Shown: one piece after another, positions 48,770-57,152 of the stretch
How positions within the stretch are numbered: position 1 is the first letter of the stretch
Layout: each line of letters begins with the position of its first letter
Assembly (NCBI RefSeq): GCF_019264445.1
Contig: NZ_JAHVAB010000044.1
Location: 1-64,000, forward strand
Length of the DNA stretch: 64,000 nt
Source: Hydrogenophaga sp.
GTDB lineage: Bacteria; Pseudomonadota; Gammaproteobacteria; Burkholderiales; Burkholderiaceae_C
Direction: 5' to 3'
Notes under the pieces: generated by a model
The model's input: the letters and a program-made list of their open reading frames with translations, nothing else
Database searches by the model: none
Told to the model about the DNA's origin: nothing
Translations under genes and position numbers: made by a program

Positions 48770-49443
48770 CCAAGCCGCGGTTCTCAGACGTTCGGGTCGT
48801 GTTGTTCGATCTGGACGGCACGTTGATCGACAGCGCGCCTGATCTGGGTGCTGCGGTCGACGGGATGCGTGTGCGTCGGGGGCTGCCAAGTCTCGCTCCA
48901 GCGTGCTACAGAGCGCATGCGGGCTCTGGCGCTCGCGGCATGCTGCGGGTCGCGTTCGGCATATCGCCGGATGACGGCGGCTACCCTGCTTTGAAAGAGG
49001 AATTTTTCGCGGCCTACGAGGACTCTCTTATTCAGCGTACACAGGCTTTCGTTGGTGTGCAGGAGTTGCTGGGGGAGCTGGTGGCGCGTGGTTTGAGGTG
49101 GGGCGTGGTCACCAATAAATCACAACGCTTCGCGATCCCCATCGCTCGGGCCATGGGGCTTTTTTCGTCCGCCTCCGTCATGATTTGCGGGGACACGACT
49201 CCCCACGCCAAGCCTCACCCGGAGCCCTTGTTCGAAGCGGCTCGTCGCCTCGACGTTGCGTCCGCCCATTGCATCTACGTCGGTGACGACGAGCGTGACA
49301 TCCTGGCCGGCAAGGCGGCTGGCATGCCGACCGTGGCGGCGCTGTACGGATACCTCGGTCACGGTGCCGACATCAGCACTTGGCACGCAGATGCTGAAAT
49401 TTCTTCTCCCTCGGAGCTCTTGAAATTGCTTGAACTGGCATAA
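48766..49443 (+). CDS. gph: Phosphoglycolate phosphatase-like HAD hydrolase
   Basis: HAD superfamily, 225 residues, with [16 protein letters not shown] (nucleophile Asp in DLDGT), [10 protein letters not shown] and [16 protein letters not shown]. Family and position after ubiG match Gph, which removes 2-phosphoglycolate formed during DNA repair; related ubiG-adjacent members may instead act on N-acetylmuramic acid 6-phosphate or similar. It ends 12 bp before ssrA. Confidence 0.88.
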   Translation: MTKPRFSDVRVVLFDLDGTLIDSAPDLGAAVDGMRVRRGLPSLAPACYRAHAGSGARGMLRVAFGISPDDGGYPALKEEFFAAYEDSLIQRTQAFVGVQELLGELVARGLRWGVVTNKSQRFAIPIARAMGLFSSASVMICGDTTPHAKPHPEPLFEAARRLDVASAHCIYVGDDERDILAGKAAGMPTVAALYGYLGHGADISTWHADAEISSPSELLKLLELA

Positions 49444-49455
49444 ACTGCCTATCTT

Positions 49456-49832
49456 GGGGCTGCACTGGTTTCGACGTGGGTTCGGACGCGCAGCAGGGCA
49501 TGTCGAGGTTCTGTCACCTCGTTAATCCGCAGAAAAAAACCAACTGCAAACGACGAACGTTTCGCACTCGCCGCTTAAACACCGGTGAGCCTCGCAACAG
49601 CAGGCCGATGGGCTGGGCAAGGGGGTCGCAAGACCTCCCGGCTGCGAGGATATTTACATCGGCTGGCTCAGCGTCGGGCACCTTGGCGCTGGGTGAGATT
49701 CAAGGATGCTGGCTTCCCGTTTAGCGTGCCACTGCGCGACTCGGGCGGCGAGACTCAAAACAGACGGCTACACATGTAGAACTGCTCGAAGAAGGCTTGC
49801 GGACGGGGGTTCGAATCCCCCCAGCTCCACCA
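49456..49832 (+). ncRNA. ssrA: Transfer-messenger RNA (tmRNA)
   Basis: Trans-translation RNA that rescues stalled ribosomes. The 5-prime GGGGCTG pairs with CAGCTCC next to the CCA 3-prime end; the T-arm GGGTTCGAATCCCC is intact. The internal frame GCAAACGACGAACGT... encodes ANDERFALAA and ends with TAA (49546-49578). About 377 nt, normal for beta-proteobacteria. Such 3-prime ends are common integration sites for mobile elements. Confidence 0.97.
49546..49578 (+). other. tmRNA tag-peptide reading frame (ANDERFALAA)
   Basis: Ten codons plus TAA within ssrA; the appended tag ends in LAA, recognised by ClpXP-type proteases. The resume codon is GCA at 49546. Confidence 0.93.
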
Positions 49833-50306
49833 ATTTTCGCGTTGCTCGTCACGTACCTTGGCATCCTCAGATGTCGTCAGGTACTTGTGGGGCTCCGCGG
49901 CAGCCCTGGCCAAATGCGCCTGATGACGGCGCGCTGATGGCCGCAGAGATGTACTCCCGTGAAGAGTGTTTGTCAGCCTGCCGGTGTTCGGCAAACTGTG
50001 CCCGGGCGAGGTCTTTGCTCTCTGTCATGACGACTCCTTGGTTGAAGCTGCGAAATCCAGTCACTTAGGATGGGACAACCCATGCTGCTGACTGAAATTG
50101 ACGGCGGACGCGGATGTTATCTGGCGCGTATGGGGTTCAAGCGTATGGAGCCCACTGTCCCATAGATCACTTTCAGTGAACCCCAACTCACATCACTTGT
50201 ACAAGTTGATGCGCTACTCGAGTTGGGCTACGACTTGCTCTACGAAGCCGCTCTGCAGAGTGCGCCAACGACTGTTGGAGCGTGGCCTTTGCAGCCGTCG
50301 AGGCAC
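49833..50306. other. 474-bp region after ssrA with little coding content
   Basis: Apart from the 53-codon frame at 49867-50028 listed separately, I see no convincing gene, no integrase and no repeat of the ssrA 3-prime end. Reading ssrA backwards gives a spurious frame ending in WSWGDSNPRPQ, a known artefact of tRNA-like genes. Composition is slightly less GC-rich than neighbours. Confidence 0.6.
49867..50028 (-). CDS. Small hypothetical protein, possibly frameshifted remnant
   Basis: Unrecognised 53-codon frame preceded by a strong AAGGAG ribosome binding site 5 nt before the ATG (50028). It begins MTESKDLARAQFAEHRQAD, a credible start. After residue about 32 the adjacent frame (ARRHQAHLARAAAEPHKYL) looks more protein-like than the current one, suggesting a one-base frameshift; continuing in that frame runs into the 3-prime end of ssrA. 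Either a real small protein or a decayed gene beside ssrA. Confidence 0.4.
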   Translation of the reverse strand: MTESKDLARAQFAEHRQADKHSSREYISAAISAPSSGAFGQGCRGAPQVPDDI

Positions 50307-50873
50307 TCATGCGCGTTTGCGCAGACGCCGCCGGCGTTCGTAGCGGGTCTTGATCACCCACACACCGCTCACCACGAAATACACGGCGAGCCCGCTGACC
50401 GACGCGACGATGGCCAACCCGGTGGCCATCGGCTTGCCGACACCTTTGAGGTGCTCCAGCCCGGCTGCCAGGCGCTCTCGCCAATCGCGTTCCTGCACGA
50501 CGAGCGATGAAGCGCCATCCAGTTCAACCCTGGCTTGGCCGTCAGATAACTCGGGCTCTCCGAGCACCGCTTTGCCCAGTCTGTAGGCCCCGTAGTAGAC
50601 CGGTCCAAATGTCACAGGGTTGGTCACCAGTGTGCTCGCCACCGCCATGGGCAGATTTGCTCTGAGCAGCACGGCAACCGCCGCCGATACCGGTATCTGG
50701 GCGACGGGCAGCAGCAACCCAAAGAACACACCCACGGCCACGCCCATCGCGATGCCTTTGCGACTGAAATGCCAGAGCCTTTGTTGGGTCAGCAGAGGGC
50801 CCATCCATCGCAGCCAGCGGTTGTTGCGAACGCTATCTGGCTTGGGCAGCCATGCTTTGATCCGTTGCTTCAT
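50307..50873 (-). CDS. DUF2062 domain membrane protein
   Basis: 188-residue protein of the DUF2062 family, function unknown. Conserved blocks: SRKGIAMGVAVGVFFGLLLPVAQIPVSAAVAVLLRANLPMAVASTLVTNPVTFGPVYYGAYRLG. Two to three hydrophobic helices (about 40-70, 80-95, 145-170) and a very basic C-terminus (RYERRRRLRKRA). Divergent from rsuA, 87 bp apart. No ribosome binding site stands out at ATG 50873. Confidence 0.88.
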   Translation of the reverse strand: MKQRIKAWLPKPDSVRNNRWLRWMGPLLTQQRLWHFSRKGIAMGVAVGVFFGLLLPVAQIPVSAAVAVLLRANLPMAVASTLVTNPVTFGPVYYGAYRLGKAVLGEPELSDGQARVELDGASSLVVQERDWRERLAAGLEHLKGVGKPMATGLAIVASVSGLAVYFVVSGVWVIKTRYERRRRLRKRA

Positions 50874-50960
50874 TTTCAGCAGAGGTGATTCGGTTCGTTG
50901 CGCGATGCATTTTGTGCAAGAGAGCGTCGGACTCGCGCAACCGGCGACAATTCCCGAATC

Positions 50961-51707
50961 ATGATGCAACTGCAGGACATTCTTTTCTCTCAAGGCTTTG
51001 GCACGCGCCGCGTTTGTATGGGCCTCGTACAGCAGGGCCTGGTGCTGGTGGGCGACGATCTCCAGCCTTGCACAGACCCGACGGCCATGTTCCAAGAGGA
51101 AGGGTTCATCTTTCAGGTGCAGGGTGAGCGCTGGCAATACCACCAGCTGGCTTATCTGCTGTTGCACAAGCCGCCGGGGTATGAGTGTTCACAAAAGCCG
51201 AGCACCTACCCCAGCGTATACACCTTGTTGCCTGCGCCACTGCGCCAGCGTGGTGGCGGTGCGGCGGCGGGTGTGCAGGCGGTGGGTCGCCTGGATCAAG
51301 ACACCACCGGATTGCTTTTGTTGTCAGACGATGGAAAGTTCATCCATCGCATGACTTCGCCACGTCACCATGTGCCAAAGGTTTACGAAGCGGAGGTCAA
51401 ACATCCACTGGACGCACGTCAGATTGCTCGTTTGCTGGAGGGCGTGGTGTTGGACGATGACCCCAAGCCAGTGCGTGCGCACGCTTGCGAAGCGGCGAGC
51501 GATCACCACTTGAGACTGACCCTGACCGAGGGCAAGTATCACCAGGTCAAGCGGATGGTGGCGGCCGTTGGGAATCGCGTGGAGTCCTTGCACCGTTCGA
51601 CCATTGGCGGTCTTTCACTCGGTGCCGACCTCATGCCGGGCCAGTGGCGTTGGCTTACTGCGGATGAGGTGTCCGCTTTGTCGAAAAAGACCGCTTCGCC
51701 GGCCTGA
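50961..51707 (+). CDS. rsuA: RsuA family 16S rRNA pseudouridine synthase
   Basis: Converts uridine 516 of 16S rRNA to pseudouridine; 248 residues with an N-terminal S4-like part and the catalytic motif GRLDQDTTGLLLLSDDG (109-125), Asp112 being the nucleophile, plus LTLTEGKYHQVKRM. Starts with two ATGs (50961, 50964). Assignment to RsuA rather than the related RluE/RluF types is by overall pattern. Confidence 0.9.
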   Translation: MMQLQDILFSQGFGTRRVCMGLVQQGLVLVGDDLQPCTDPTAMFQEEGFIFQVQGERWQYHQLAYLLLHKPPGYECSQKPSTYPSVYTLLPAPLRQRGGGAAAGVQAVGRLDQDTTGLLLLSDDGKFIHRMTSPRHHVPKVYEAEVKHPLDARQIARLLEGVVLDDDPKPVRAHACEAASDHHLRLTLTEGKYHQVKRMVAAVGNRVESLHRSTIGGLSLGADLMPGQWRWLTADEVSALSKKTASPA

Positions 51708-51715
51708 GACGGGGT

Positions 51716-52444
51716 TTAAAGCAGGTCGCCTTTGCGGCTGTCCAGGGGCATGAGGAAGGAGTTTTCCTGCCACTGGGAGTTGAAGTCACTGCGGGGTTCA
51801 CCCGTGGTGCTGTTGGGCCAGCTCGACAGCGGTCCGAAGTCGCTGCTGCGGTTGCTTCGCTGGCGTGTCAGCACCGTGCGCAGATTGGCCTGGGCCGCGA
51901 TGATGGCGCGTTCTTCCATCTCGCGTTCGCGCATCGAATGGTTGAGCGACGATTCACCCAGGAATTCAGCCCGGATCTCGGCCACTGTGGGCAAGCTGTT
52001 GGAGCGCACAACCCAGTAGGGCAGGCCGCATTGGGTCAGCAGGGAGTGTTTGAGTGTGCGGGTGCTGCGCGGCAGTCCAGCACTGCCTGGAACGTCCAGG
52101 CAGCCGAGAACCCGTCCATCGGACCGACACACCGTGAAGGTGCAATACACCCCCCCAAGAAGCTTGTACCACTCCACGCCTTGTTCACGATCGCGGGGCA
52201 GGGTGAAGCGTGTCACCGGCAACTTGATCATGACGTGGTGGTCGTAGAACGCCCGTGCCAGCCAATGCCAGACGCGAGCTTCCTCGCTGTTGGCGAGCGC
52301 GCGGGTGCTCAGCGGCCAGTGTTTGGGAATGCGACGTCGCTCCCGGGCTTGCCTGTCCACCCACAGGCGATGCAGGAACGCGCCCAGCGCCAGCAGGACG
52401 GGCGCTAGCACGGCGAGCAGCCATGGGTTGTTCCAAGTATTCAT
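51716..52444 (-). CDS. Hypothetical membrane-anchored protein (DUF2726-like)
   Basis: Unrecognised 242-residue protein: one N-terminal helix (8-27), then a cytoplasmic domain with VWHWLARAFYDHHVMIKLPVTRFTLP and a block LGCLDVPGSAGLPRSTRTLKHSLLTQCGLPYWVVRSNSLP that resembles the restriction-endonuclease-like DUF2726 layout, though the catalytic signature is not clear. C-terminal 60 residues are polar and low in structure. Converges with rsuA, 8 bp apart. Confidence 0.7.
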   Translation of the reverse strand: MNTWNNPWLLAVLAPVLLALGAFLHRLWVDRQARERRRIPKHWPLSTRALANSEEARVWHWLARAFYDHHVMIKLPVTRFTLPRDREQGVEWYKLLGGVYCTFTVCRSDGRVLGCLDVPGSAGLPRSTRTLKHSLLTQCGLPYWVVRSNSLPTVAEIRAEFLGESSLNHSMREREMEERAIIAAQANLRTVLTRQRSNRSSDFGPLSSWPNSTTGEPRSDFNSQWQENSFLMPLDSRKGDLL

Positions 52445-52651
52445 TTTGGGTGGGTGAGACGTCGATTTGTATCAAAGTGTAGGCGCTTGTCTGCCGTTCA
52501 CCGCAGGCGTTGGTCGGACTGCCTTGCTTTCGCGTGAATTCCTTGGGGTTTGTGGGCGGTTTTGCGTCGCCTGCGTTGCAGGCCAACACACTGAACGCGC
52601 TCCCGCGATTGTGCACAACGCCTTTTTGAGCGCCTAGCCACAAATGTGCAG
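52445..52651. other. 207-bp intergenic gap
   Basis: No coding frame, tRNA or clear terminator seen between the two minus-strand genes; it should hold the promoter for the DUF2726-like gene. Confidence 0.5.
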
Positions 52652-53464
52652 TCAGGGCGCGAGACTCAGGAACTCCTTCACGGCGCGAGTGAGGGCGTCT
52701 GGCTGATCGCGGTGTGGGCTGTGACCGCATTCAGGCAATTCGACCCGCTGCGCGTGCCGAGCCGCCAGGCTGATCGCTTCGAGTTGCGCCATGGTCCCGT
52801 ATTCGTCGCCCATGCCTTGCACCAGGAGCAGCGGCGCCGCAATGGACTCACATTCCGCGCGAACATCGAACTCCCTGAAGGGGGTGCTGAGCCAGACGTC
52901 GTTCCATTGCCAGAAAGCGTTGTCGACGTCGGCGTGGTAGCGAGACAGCCGCTGGCGAAGCTCGCCGGGGTGACGCTCATACAGCGCCCGGGCTCTATCG
53001 ATGGCTTGAAGAGACACGTCTTCGACGAAGACGTGCGGCGCGATGGCGACACAGGCCGAAACGGGGTGCTTGCTGGCGTGCAGGAGCGCGATCGTGGCGC
53101 CGTCCGAATGGCCGATCAGCACCGGACGGGAGACGCCAAGCGCGTCGAGCAGGTGAGGCAGGACATGCCACGCCTCCTGGTGCATGTAGTCGGGCTCATG
53201 GCGCCCGATGTGCCATCGATCCTGCCAGCGCGATGGCCCTCGCACGTCGACCACCGGGTCAGACAGGCCGTAACCCCGGCGCGAGTACAGCCAGCCCGCA
53301 CGCCCGGTCGATTGGCAGACTTCAACCGGCCAGTTCCTGCCCCGCTGCTCCCACATGGCCACACTCCCCAAGCCTTCGTGCAGAAACACCAGAGGTGCTC
53401 GGTCGGTGGGGCCTGGAATATGGGCCACTTCAAGTGCAATGCCATGGATGTCGATTCGATTCAT
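52652..53464 (-). CDS. Alpha/beta-fold hydrolase
   Basis: Serine hydrolase of 270 residues. The nucleophile motif GHSDG (about 117-121), the oxyanion/strand FLHEGLGSVAMW, the acid in QGMGDEYGT and the terminal ECGHSPHRDQP histidine form the expected catalytic set. Similar to esterase/proline iminopeptidase-like hydrolases; substrate unknown. Transcribed divergently from the EI24-domain gene, 84 bp apart. Confidence 0.9.
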   Translation of the reverse strand: MNRIDIHGIALEVAHIPGPTDRAPLVFLHEGLGSVAMWEQRGRNWPVEVCQSTGRAGWLYSRRGYGLSDPVVDVRGPSRWQDRWHIGRHEPDYMHQEAWHVLPHLLDALGVSRPVLIGHSDGATIALLHASKHPVSACVAIAPHVFVEDVSLQAIDRARALYERHPGELRQRLSRYHADVDNAFWQWNDVWLSTPFREFDVRAECESIAAPLLLVQGMGDEYGTMAQLEAISLAARHAQRVELPECGHSPHRDQPDALTRAVKEFLSLAP

Positions 53465-53548
53465 GGTGCGATGCTAGCGCCGGTGTGCACGGCTCGCAGG
53501 CCCCGGGCCACCCCGTCTTTGCAATCGAATGGATGTATTCTTGCCGCC

Positions 53549-54463
53549 ATGTCGTTGCTGTTCGATTCCTTCTGGCGGGCTGTTGCCTATTGCGTGCATC
53601 CCCGCGTGATCGCGCTGTCGTTCCTGCCACTGATCCTCATGGTCGTACTCTCGTTTGGCCTGGGGTACTTCTTCTGGGAAAACGCCGTGGCCTCGGTCGC
53701 GGCCTGGCTGGAAGCGTTTGATCTGGTGCAGGCCTTCCTGGGTTGGCTGGAGCGCCTGGGGTTGGGCTCGCTGCGCACGGTCTTCGCACCACTGCTGGTG
53801 CTCGTGATGGCAACGCCACTGATCGTCCTGCTGTGTCTGCTGCTGGTCGCTGTTTTCATGACGCCAGCGATGGTTGAACTGGTGAGCCAGCGCCGGTTCC
53901 CGGCACTGGAGCGCAAGCATGGTGGGTCGCTGTTTGCGAGCGTCCTGTGGTCGCTGGGCTCGACCCTGCTGGCGGTCATCGCGCTCGTGTTGTCCATGCC
54001 GCTGTGGCTGGTGCCGCCCCTCGTGTTGATACTGCCCCCCCTTATCTGGGGCTGGTTGACCTACCGCGTGTTTGCCTTTGATGCGTTGGCCGTCCATGCC
54101 AGCAGCGACGAGCGCAAGGCCATTCTTCGGCAGCACCGCGGCAGCCTGCTCGTCATTGGCGTCCTGAGCGGTTATCTCGGCGCTGCACCCAGTCTGCTGT
54201 GGGCTTCCGGAGCCATGTTCATTGCGCTGGCGCCTCTGCTGGTGCCCGTGGCCATCTGGGTGTACACGCTCGTGTTCGCCTTTGCCTCGCTCTGGTTCGC
54301 GCATTTCTGCCTCACGGTTTTGCAGCGTCAGCGCGCAACGACCCTAGACGTGGTCGACGCCGTTGCCAGCCGCCGGGAGCCAGCCGCGGCTGAGCCGACC
54401 TTGCTGGCTCCGCCCGAAGATTCGCCACCCTCCCTCCCTCAGACGCCGTCCGACCGCACATGA
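53549..54463 (+). CDS. EI24/CysZ-like membrane protein
   Basis: 304-residue protein of the EI24 domain family (CysZ-like). Seven or so hydrophobic segments including VIALSFLPLILMVVLSFGLGYFFW and WLVPPLVLILPPLIWGWLTYRVFAFDALAVHAS, and a polar Pro/Glu-rich C-terminus. CysZ is a sulfate permease in enterobacteria, but the betaproteobacterial members are of unknown substrate. Start ATG 53549 chosen by family N-terminus (MSLLFDSFWRAVAYC). Its stop overlaps the next gene by 4 bp (ATGA). Confidence 0.86.
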   Translation: MSLLFDSFWRAVAYCVHPRVIALSFLPLILMVVLSFGLGYFFWENAVASVAAWLEAFDLVQAFLGWLERLGLGSLRTVFAPLLVLVMATPLIVLLCLLLVAVFMTPAMVELVSQRRFPALERKHGGSLFASVLWSLGSTLLAVIALVLSMPLWLVPPLVLILPPLIWGWLTYRVFAFDALAVHASSDERKAILRQHRGSLLVIGVLSGYLGAAPSLLWASGAMFIALAPLLVPVAIWVYTLVFAFASLWFAHFCLTVLQRQRATTLDVVDAVASRREPAAAEPTLLAPPEDSPPSLPQTPSDRT

Positions 54464-55275
54464 CCCCAGAATTTGGCTTGATCATCGTTGGTGACGAAAT
54501 ACTGTCCGGCAAACGCAGTGACAAGCACCTTCCCAAGGTGATTGAGCTGCTGTCCCGTCGCGGTCTGGCGCTTTCGTGGGTGCGTCTGGTTGGAGACGAT
54601 CGCACGCGCATCACGGACGCCTTGCGCGATGCCTTCGCCAGCCGTGATGCCGTGTTTTGCTGTGGTGGCATTGGTGCCACGCCGGACGACCACACCCGTC
54701 AATGCGCGGCGGCTGCACTCGGGGTGGAGCTGGCGTTGCATCCGCAGGCCAGGGAACTCATCGAATCGCGCATGCGCGATCTGGCTGCCGAGCGGAACGA
54801 GGTCTTTGATCCGGAGCGACCTGACAACGTGCACCGGTACAACATGGGCGTTTTCCCGGTGGGGGCCCGCATCGTTCACAACCCCTACAACAAGATCCCT
54901 GGCTTCAGCTGTGACGGCCCCGGGGGCGGTCAAGTCCACTTTGTGCCGGGCTTTCCGGTCATGGCCTGGCCGATGATCGAAGGCGTGCTGGACACCGTCT
55001 ATGCGCAGCACCACCGGCAGGGAGCGTGGGAAGAGCGCTCCGTGATTGTGTTTGGCGCAATGGAGGCGGCGCTCACACCCCTGATGGAGCAGCTCGAGCT
55101 CGCCCATGCGGTGAAAGTGTTCAGCCTTCCCAGCGTCGATCATCCCGAGTTCGGACGCCATATTGAACTGGGTGTGAAAGGCGCGGTTTCGGTGGTGGCG
55201 CCTGCTTACGCTGCGTTGTTGGCGGGGCTCCACGCACACGGCGCCCAGCTTGGCCCTGAAATGGTGCGTTCCTAG
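54460..55275 (+). CDS. CinA-like/molybdopterin-binding domain protein
   Basis: 271-residue protein with the MoaB/CinA N-terminal fold: FGLIIVGDEILSGKRSDKH, GGIGATPDDHT and the DGPGGGQVHFVPGFPVMAWPM block. It lacks the C-terminal CinA deamidase domain, so it belongs to the stand-alone competence/damage-inducible-like molybdopterin-binding group, function uncertain (damage response or nucleotide-related). Overlaps the EI24 gene by 4 bp and ends 2 bp before the first NtrC site of glnA. Confidence 0.88.
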   Translation: MTPEFGLIIVGDEILSGKRSDKHLPKVIELLSRRGLALSWVRLVGDDRTRITDALRDAFASRDAVFCCGGIGATPDDHTRQCAAAALGVELALHPQARELIESRMRDLAAERNEVFDPERPDNVHRYNMGVFPVGARIVHNPYNKIPGFSCDGPGGGQVHFVPGFPVMAWPMIEGVLDTVYAQHHRQGAWEERSVIVFGAMEAALTPLMEQLELAHAVKVFSLPSVDHPEFGRHIELGVKGAVSVVAPAYAALLAGLHAHGAQLGPEMVRS

Positions 55276-55277
55276 AT

Positions 55278-55320
55278 TGCACTGTTTTGGTGCGGTATCG
55301 ATTCGCACCAAGCGCGTGCA
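55278..55320 (+). promoter_or_regulatory. Two NtrC enhancer sites upstream of glnA
   Basis: TGCACT-GTTTT-GGTGCG (55278-55294) and CGCACC-AAGCG-CGTGCA (55304-55320) each match the dyad TGCACC-N5-GGTGCA with one or two mismatches per half-site, 26 bp apart centre to centre. Their position about 155-195 bp upstream of the sigma-54 promoter suits NtrC binding and DNA looping (IHF gene is in this window). Confidence 0.78.
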
Positions 55321-55473
55321 TTGCAGCGGCGTTTGCCCGCCATCGTGCGCTGTGGTGGGCAAATAGACCTGCAAGTGGGCGAGCCGCGACCCTTTGTGGC
55401 GCGCGGCCTGCGACATAATCGCCGCAGCCCCGTGAGCCAGGGGAGTCCTCGTGCCGACGTGTGAACCAATTTG

Positions 55474-55489
55474 TGGCACACATTCTGCT
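55474..55489 (+). promoter_or_regulatory. Sigma-54 promoter of glnA
   Basis: TGGCACACATTCTGCT matches the -24/-12 consensus TGGCACG-N4-TTGCW, with the GG and GC pairs at the required 10-bp spacing; only the -12 T and G7 differ. Expected transcription start near 55500, leaving about 40 nt of leader to the glnA ATG. Confidence 0.8.
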
Positions 55490-55541
55490 TATCAGCAGCG
55501 TCGTTTTTCAATTTCCACTCACCCAGCTACAGGAGTATTTG

Positions 55542-56957
55542 ATGGCCAAGACCGTCGCAGATGTGATGCAACTGGTGAAAGACAACGAAGTGAAATTCGT
55601 TGACTTCCGCTTCACCGACACCCGGGGCAAAGAGCAGCACGTCACCGTGCCCGTGTCCCACTTCGACGAAGACAAGTTCACGTCGGGTCATGCGTTCGAC
55701 GGCTCTTCCGTGGCTGGCTGGAAAGGCATTGAAGCCTCCGACATGCAGCTCATGCCTGATCCCAGCACGGCCAACATCGATCCATTCTTTGAAGAAACCA
55801 CGCTGTTCCTGCAGTGCGACGTGATCGAGCCAGGCGACGGCAAGGCCTACGACCGCGATCCGCGCTCCATCGCCAAGCGCGCCGAGGCTTATCTGAAGGC
55901 ATCCGGTCTGGGCGACACCGCCTACTTCGGACCAGAGCCCGAATTCTTCATCTTCGACGGCGTGCGCTGGAGCAACGAACCCGGTCGCGTGTTCAGCGAG
56001 ATCGAAGAGTACGAAGCCCCCTGGAACAGCGGCTCCAAGCTCGAAGGCGGCAACCGCGGCCACCGCCCGACCGTCAAGGGCGGCTACTTCCCCGTGCCTC
56101 CGGTCGACAGCACGCAAGACATGCGCGCCGAGATGTCCCTGATCCTGGAAAGCCTGGGCATTCCTGTGGAAGTGTTCCACCACGAAGTGGCGGGCGCTGG
56201 CCAAAACGAGATCGGCACCAAGTTCTCGACCCTGGTCGAGCGCGCCGACTGGACGCAGGTGCTGAAGTACGTGGTCTGGAACGTGGCCAACGCCTACGGC
56301 AAGACCGCCACCTTCATGCCCAAGCCCTACGCAGGTGACAACGGCTCGGGCATGCACGTGCACCAGTCCATCTGGAAAGACGGCAAGAACCTGTTTGCCG
56401 GTGACGGCTATGCCGGCCTGAGCGATTTCGCCCTGTATTACATCGGCGGCATCATCAAGCACGCCCGTGCGCTCAACGCCATCACCAACCCCGGTACGAA
56501 CTCGTACAAGCGTCTGGTGCCCGGCTTCGAAGCGCCTGTGAAGCTGGCGTACTCGGCCCGCAACCGTTCGGCCTCCATCCGCATCCCGTACGTGGCCAAC
56601 CCCAAGGGTCGCCGCATCGAGGCACGTTTCCCCGATCCATCGGCCAACCCGTACCTGGCTTTCTCCGCCCTGATGATGGCGGGCCTGGACGGCGTGGAAA
56701 ACAAGATTCATCCCGGCGAAGCCGCCACGAAGGATCTGTACCACCTGCCGCCCGAAGAGGACAAGCTGGTGCCGACCGTGTGCCACAGCCTCGACCAGGC
56801 GCTGGAGTACCTCGACAACGATCGCAGCTTCCTGACCAAGGGTGGTGTGTTCACCGACTCCATGCTCGATGCCTACATCGAACTGAAGATGGGCGAAGTG
56901 ACGCGCTTCCGCATGGCGCCGCACCCTGTCGAATTCGACATGTACTACAGCCTGTGA
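55542..56957 (+). CDS. glnA: Glutamine synthetase type I
   Basis: Dodecameric enzyme that assimilates ammonium into glutamine; 471 residues. Beta-grasp N-terminus, catalytic [21 protein letters not shown] and the adenylylation site: DLYHLPPEE with Tyr400, the site of AMP attachment by GlnE. ATG 55542 follows an AGGAGT ribosome binding site. Control by NtrC and sigma-54 is supported by the upstream sites; ntrB and ntrC lie downstream. Confidence 0.98.
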   Translation: MAKTVADVMQLVKDNEVKFVDFRFTDTRGKEQHVTVPVSHFDEDKFTSGHAFDGSSVAGWKGIEASDMQLMPDPSTANIDPFFEETTLFLQCDVIEPGDGKAYDRDPRSIAKRAEAYLKASGLGDTAYFGPEPEFFIFDGVRWSNEPGRVFSEIEEYEAPWNSGSKLEGGNRGHRPTVKGGYFPVPPVDSTQDMRAEMSLILESLGIPVEVFHHEVAGAGQNEIGTKFSTLVERADWTQVLKYVVWNVANAYGKTATFMPKPYAGDNGSGMHVHQSIWKDGKNLFAGDGYAGLSDFALYYIGGIIKHARALNAITNPGTNSYKRLVPGFEAPVKLAYSARNRSASIRIPYVANPKGRRIEARFPDPSANPYLAFSALMMAGLDGVENKIHPGEAATKDLYHLPPEEDKLVPTVCHSLDQALEYLDNDRSFLTKGGVFTDSMLDAYIELKMGEVTRFRMAPHPVEFDMYYSL

Positions 56958-56998
56958 TGGGTCTGCCCGGTTGGCCCGGGCAGCCTTTCGCATCGCAC

Positions 56999-57026
56999 AA
57001 GAAGGGCCGCGCAAGCGGCCCTTCTT
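56999..57026 (+). terminator. Terminator after glnA
   Basis: AAGAAGGGCCGC - GCAA - GCGGCCCTTCTT, a perfect 12-bp stem; a second, shorter GC hairpin (56962-56983) precedes it. T-run is weak (GTTGTTG), but this should reduce read-through into ntrBC. Confidence 0.85.
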
Positions 57027-57152
57027 GTTGTTGGGTGGGCTATCGGCGCCGTTCGGGTGAGACCGGGGCACTTTGGCAGGGGTTTTCGGTCATACTGAAA
57101 ACCGCTTTTGTGAGCCGCTTCCCCCAAACGCTTCCCTGGAGTTGAAGTTACC

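Noticed and set aside
49755..49994. Open frame ending in WSWGDSNPRPQAF across the ssrA 3-prime end
   Set aside because: A frequent false protein from reverse reading of tRNA-like 3-prime ends.
49833..50306. Genomic island or attachment-site duplication at ssrA
   Set aside because: No integrase, no second copy of the ssrA 3-prime end, and housekeeping genes resume within 500 bp.
57074..57089. Second sigma-54-like sequence TGGCAG...TTCGG before the hypothetical-ntrBC genes
   Set aside because: The invariant GC at -12 is absent (CG instead), and TGGCAC is TGGCAG.
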